Below are positions 6,737-9,041 of a stretch of 9,041 bases of DNA, piece by piece; the stretch's first letter is position 1, and each line of letters starts with the position of its first letter. Location: assembly GCA_947460045.1 (NCBI GenBank), contig CANHGC010000043.1:1-9041 (forward strand), in the 5' to 3' direction. Source of the DNA: Bacteroidota bacterium (GTDB lineage: Bacteria; Bacteroidota; Bacteroidia; NS11-12g; UBA955). Under the pieces are notes generated by a model that saw nothing but the letters and a program-made list of their open reading frames with translations, was not told where the DNA came from and searched no databases. The translations under genes were made by a program, and so were the position numbers.

Positions 6737-7531
6737 ATGGAAGAAACCCTTACAAAAATTTTATTTACATCAGACAGTATCCAAAATCAAAAAACAATTG
6801 GCGATGCATTGGTTTCGGTTGCGCGCCGGTTCAAAGGAGATTTGTTGTGGTTAGAAACTGCGGCAAATGCTGAACTCACGAACGCCCTTGTGGATGATCT
6901 CAAGAAGCGTACGTACCGGGATTTGACAATCGTAAAAAAGTCGGGAGAATTTTGGTCAACTGCGGCAAAAACCGCCAACGAGTTAAAGGTTGAGATGACC
7001 GTAATTTTGGCTGTTCCCAAATCGGGTAGTATGCTCGGTGGTGGGATGGCTGGATGCATTGGGAAGTTCGAAACCCCTGTGATTTATCTCAATCCGGAAG
7101 CGGGTTGGGTGGATCCTAAGAATTTGTTGATGCTGTTGGATTCAACATCGGAATCGAGGCAGAAGTTTTACCGGGTGGCCAAATTGGCGAAGGCGTTTTT
7201 CGCTAGGATTCATGTGTTGGCTCTTTCAAACAAGAAAGATGCAGAAACTGTGAGGTATCTCAATGCTTATTCTACTCAAGCGTTCGACTACATGGTGAAA
7301 CATGGGGTAACGGTGATTGAGTTGGATGTTCAGGCTGGGGTTGATATGCGAGAGGTGGTATTTGCGGAGTTGTCGAAATTGAATGATTGTTGGGTAGCTA
7401 CGATGAACGAGACCGATGGGTCTGGTTTTATGAAGACGAGTCCGTTTCAACATTACTGCAATGATGTGCGTGTGCCACTGATGGTGTGTGCGGTTCAGGA
7501 GGTTGTTGGTATGGGTGGGTCGGGCTATTGA
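6737..7531 (+). CDS. UspA-like universal stress family protein, two-domain
   Basis: A 264-aa cytoplasmic protein that reads as two Usp-like alpha/beta halves. The first begins TKILFTSDS (6-14) and ends near GKFETPVIYLNP (109-120). The second begins NLLMLLDSTSES (129-140) and ends near NDVRVPLMVCAV (242-253). Tandem Usp proteins of about 270-280 aa are common in Bacteroidota and are linked to stress or redox responses, without a known reaction. The classical ATP-binding pattern G-x2-G-x9-G-(S/T) is not visible, so ATP binding is doubtful; a Gly-rich stretch GSMLGGGMAG lies at 97-106. I choose ATG 6737, which puts the first beta strand near the N-terminus behind an A-rich leader. ATG 6707, with GGAAAG upstream, would add ten residues and is possible; the TTG at 6686 is unlikely. 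It is divergent from the propeller gene and ends just before a strong terminator, so it is probably monocistronic. Confidence 0.65.
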   Translation: MEETLTKILFTSDSIQNQKTIGDALVSVARRFKGDLLWLETAANAELTNALVDDLKKRTYRDLTIVKKSGEFWSTAAKTANELKVEMTVILAVPKSGSMLGGGMAGCIGKFETPVIYLNPEAGWVDPKNLLMLLDSTSESRQKFYRVAKLAKAFFARIHVLALSNKKDAETVRYLNAYSTQAFDYMVKHGVTVIELDVQAGVDMREVVFAELSKLNDCWVATMNETDGSGFMKTSPFQHYCNDVRVPLMVCAVQEVVGMGGSGY

Positions 7532-7544
7532 GCTGTTGATGTAG

Positions 7545-7589
7545 TAAACAAGGAGAGGGGGCGCCACTGGCGCCCCCTCTCCTTGTTTA
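7545..7589 (+). terminator. Very strong 21-bp perfect hairpin terminator
   Basis: Bases 7545-7565 pair with 7569-7589 without mismatch around a 3-base ACT loop. The centre is GC-rich (GGGGGCGCC) and the outer part is AAACAAGGAGAG paired with CTCTCCTTGTTT. The 3' arm ends in TTGTTT and no separate T-tract follows. It starts 13 bp after the UspA-like stop and insulates the downstream Fe-S operon. The matching A-rich 5' arm means it could also act on leftward transcription. Confidence 0.85.
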
Positions 7590-7733
7590 AGGCCTGCAGA
7601 GGTTTTATGTTTTGTGAAAATTTGGGTGCCAACGGAATACTTGGGGCAGCGGGGTTTTTGGGGTTGTCTAATTTTTATGGCTGTGGAATAAATGTTTCAT
7701 TGTTTTGGGTTGAAAAGGCGAAATTGCAGCATT

Positions 7734-8522
7734 ATGACGGTATCGGTTAGAACCATGCAGGATTTCATATCCGCCGGAGAAACACCAGAGATTTTGTTTT
7801 GGGTTGGATGTGCAGGGAGTTACGACGAGCGCGCGCAGCGCGTGAGCAGGGCCTTTTCCAATATTCTCCAAAAGGCGGGTGTTCAGTTTGCGATTTTGGG
7901 CATGGAAGAGGGTTGCACAGGCGATCCCGCCAAGCGTGCTGGGAACGAGTTTTTGTTCCAAATGCAAGCGATGCAAAATATCGAAGTGATGAATGGTTAC
8001 GGGGTAAAACGCATCGTAACGGCATGTCCACACTGCTTCAATACCTTGAAAAATGAATATCCCAATTTGGGTGGCAATTATGAAGTGGTTCACCATACCC
8101 AGTTGATCAACGAATTGCTGGCTTCGGGTAGATTGTCGATTGAAGGTGGCGCGTTTGCCGGTAAGAAAATCACCTATCACGACAGTTGTTATTTGGGTCG
8201 ATCGAACGGAATTTATGAGGCCCCTCGTATGGTGATGGAGCGATTGGATATTGATTTGGTTGAGATGAAGCGTTGCAAGACCAATGGTTTTTGTTGTGGT
8301 GCCGGTGGTGCTCAGATGTTTAAGGAGGCGGAGAAGGGGAATCAGGAGGTGAATGTGAATCGCACAGAAGAGGCGTTGGCTACGGGTGCGGAAATCATCG
8401 CTGTGAACTGTCCGTTCTGTAACACGATGATGCGCGACGGTACCAAGCATTTTGAAAAAGAAGACCAAGTGTCTGTCTTGGATATCGCGGAAATTGTGAA
8501 TGATTCGCTCAGTCCTTCATGA
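7734..8522 (+). CDS. (Fe-S)-binding protein with two cysteine-rich CCG domains (GlpC/HdrB/LutA-like)
   Basis: A 262-aa protein built from two cysteine-rich CCG domains, the module found in heterodisulfide reductase HdrB, GlpC and LutA/LldE-type subunits, where it holds an Fe-S cluster and moves electrons. The N-terminal copy has C26 (WVGCAGS), C61 in EGCTGDP, and CPHC (98-101). The C-terminal copy has C152 (HDSC), CCGAGG (187-192) and CPFC (226-229). The second copy is a full CX(n)CCGX(n)CxxC. The first has CTG instead of CCG, which I recall as usual in this Bacteroidota family. I choose ATG 7734 because the family opens with a short stretch before GETPEILFWVGC; ATG 7692 would add 14 residues with no family support. 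The physiological redox partner is not in the window. The next gene starts inside its stop codon (ATGA), indicating translational coupling. Confidence 0.88.
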   Translation: MTVSVRTMQDFISAGETPEILFWVGCAGSYDERAQRVSRAFSNILQKAGVQFAILGMEEGCTGDPAKRAGNEFLFQMQAMQNIEVMNGYGVKRIVTACPHCFNTLKNEYPNLGGNYEVVHHTQLINELLASGRLSIEGGAFAGKKITYHDSCYLGRSNGIYEAPRMVMERLDIDLVEMKRCKTNGFCCGAGGAQMFKEAEKGNQEVNVNRTEEALATGAEIIAVNCPFCNTMMRDGTKHFEKEDQVSVLDIAEIVNDSLSPS

Positions 8523-9040
8523 TGTCAATGGAACCCCAACGCGAACTATTGCCTTCGATGCCTGATGCCTCCAGGGTATGGGTCTTTGCGGCACAGCGGT
8601 GGTTAACAGTTGAAGAATCAGCTTCATTGCATAGTGAAATGACGGCTTTCGTATCTGGATGGCAAGCTCACGGGAAGGACTTATTGGCAGGGTTTGCCCT
8701 GTTGTTTGATTGTATTTTGGTGGTGGCGGTGGATGAAACGAAGGAGCCTCCCTCGGGTTGCAGCATCGATAAAGTGTTTCATTTGCTGAAAATGCAAAAC
8801 GAAAAATGGCAGTTGGATTTTTTTCAACGAACCTTGATTTGGGCGTGGGTAGGCAAGGAACTTTGTAGATATGATTATCCATCCTTGTTGCAGGCGTTGA
8901 AGGTGGGTGAAGTGGCGATGAATACACCCGTTTTAAACACACTTCCTGCGTCATTGGGCAACTTTAGAAATAAAAAGTTTATACCCTTGAGCGATAGTTG
9001 GGTAGCCAAAAAATTACACAGAGATTTACAAAGTACATGA
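8519..9040 (+). CDS. Conserved Bacteroidota protein (labelled 'ABC transporter ATPase'; no ATPase motifs)
   Basis: A 173-aa soluble protein similar to a small family that Bacteroidota genomes carry next to the CCG-domain (Fe-S) protein. Databases tend to name it 'ABC transporter ATPase', but no Walker A, Walker B or ABC signature is present, so that name should not be trusted. Recognisable blocks are PDASRVWVF (15-23), WQAHGKDLLAGF (48-59), VVAVDE (68-73), SGCSID (79-84), NTPVLNTL (135-142) and PLSDSWV (156-162). Function is unknown; tight linkage to the Fe-S gene suggests a role with it. The ATG at 8519 overlaps the upstream TGA by 4 bp; ATGs at 8522 and 8528 are also in frame. The stop at 9038-9040 again lies in ATGA, so another gene may start at 9037 and run off the window. 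Confidence 0.8.
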   Translation: MMSMEPQRELLPSMPDASRVWVFAAQRWLTVEESASLHSEMTAFVSGWQAHGKDLLAGFALLFDCILVVAVDETKEPPSGCSIDKVFHLLKMQNEKWQLDFFQRTLIWAWVGKELCRYDYPSLLQALKVGEVAMNTPVLNTLPASLGNFRNKKFIPLSDSWVAKKLHRDLQST

Positions 9041-9041
9041 A

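Noticed and set aside
7606..7614. TATGTTTTG with a TTG 20 bp upstream as a promoter for the Fe-S operon
   Set aside because: The spacing within the box is off by one from TAnnTTTG and the upstream TTG is inside the terminator stem, so it is too weak to annotate.
7668..8468. A 266-codon leftward ORF opposite the CCG Fe-S gene
   Set aside because: It lies antisense to a gene with clear conserved cysteine motifs, and its translation is His/Thr/Arg-rich with no recognisable domain.
8517..8954. A 145-codon leftward ORF opposite the last gene
   Set aside because: It is antisense to a conserved family member, and its translation is low-complexity Pro/Arg/Thr-rich.

Overview
The window looks like an ordinary chromosomal segment from a member of the Bacteroidota. 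It holds several families typical of or largely confined to that phylum: DUF2851, the small protein that flavobacterial genomes label 'ABC transporter ATPase', a Ycf48-like propeller protein often mislabelled 'oxidoreductase', and a double-domain UspA-like protein. Start regions are A-rich with weak Shine-Dalgarno signals. Two sequences matching the Bacteroidota -7 promoter element TAnnTTTG lie next to gene starts. Genus cannot be fixed from the sequence alone. I see no tRNA, rRNA, IS element, CRISPR array or phage gene.

Layout. From 76 to 2582 two genes run leftward as a likely operon: a DUF2851 protein of unknown function, then lhgO (L-2-hydroxyglutarate oxidase). From 2726 to 5156 two genes run rightward: a dolichol-phosphate-mannose-synthase-like GT2 glycosyltransferase with one C-terminal membrane helix, then a polytopic GT-C (ArnT/GT39-like) glycosyltransferase. 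Together they could make a polyprenyl-phosphate sugar and use it as donor on the far side of the inner membrane. A 15-bp perfect hairpin at 5165-5198 separates them from a convergent leftward gene (5244-6632) for an exported Ycf48-like/BNR propeller protein. That gene has an odd pre-signal extension encoded by a degenerate 12-bp tandem repeat.

A divergent UspA-like gene (6737-7531) follows and ends at a very strong 21-bp perfect hairpin terminator (7545-7589). The last block (7734-9040) is a rightward operon with a 4-bp ATGA overlap: a two-CCG-domain (Fe-S)-binding protein and the Bacteroidota protein mislabelled as an ABC ATPase. A further ATGA at 9037-9040 suggests the operon continues beyond the window.

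Most of this is housekeeping or conserved accessory content. I did not find a clear new system. The observations most worth checking are a nuclease-like residue pattern plus C-terminal cysteine cluster in the DUF2851 protein, the repeat-coded N-terminus of the propeller protein, an apparently coupled leader ORF before the GT-C gene, and direct-repeat or palindromic sites in the divergent promoter regions.
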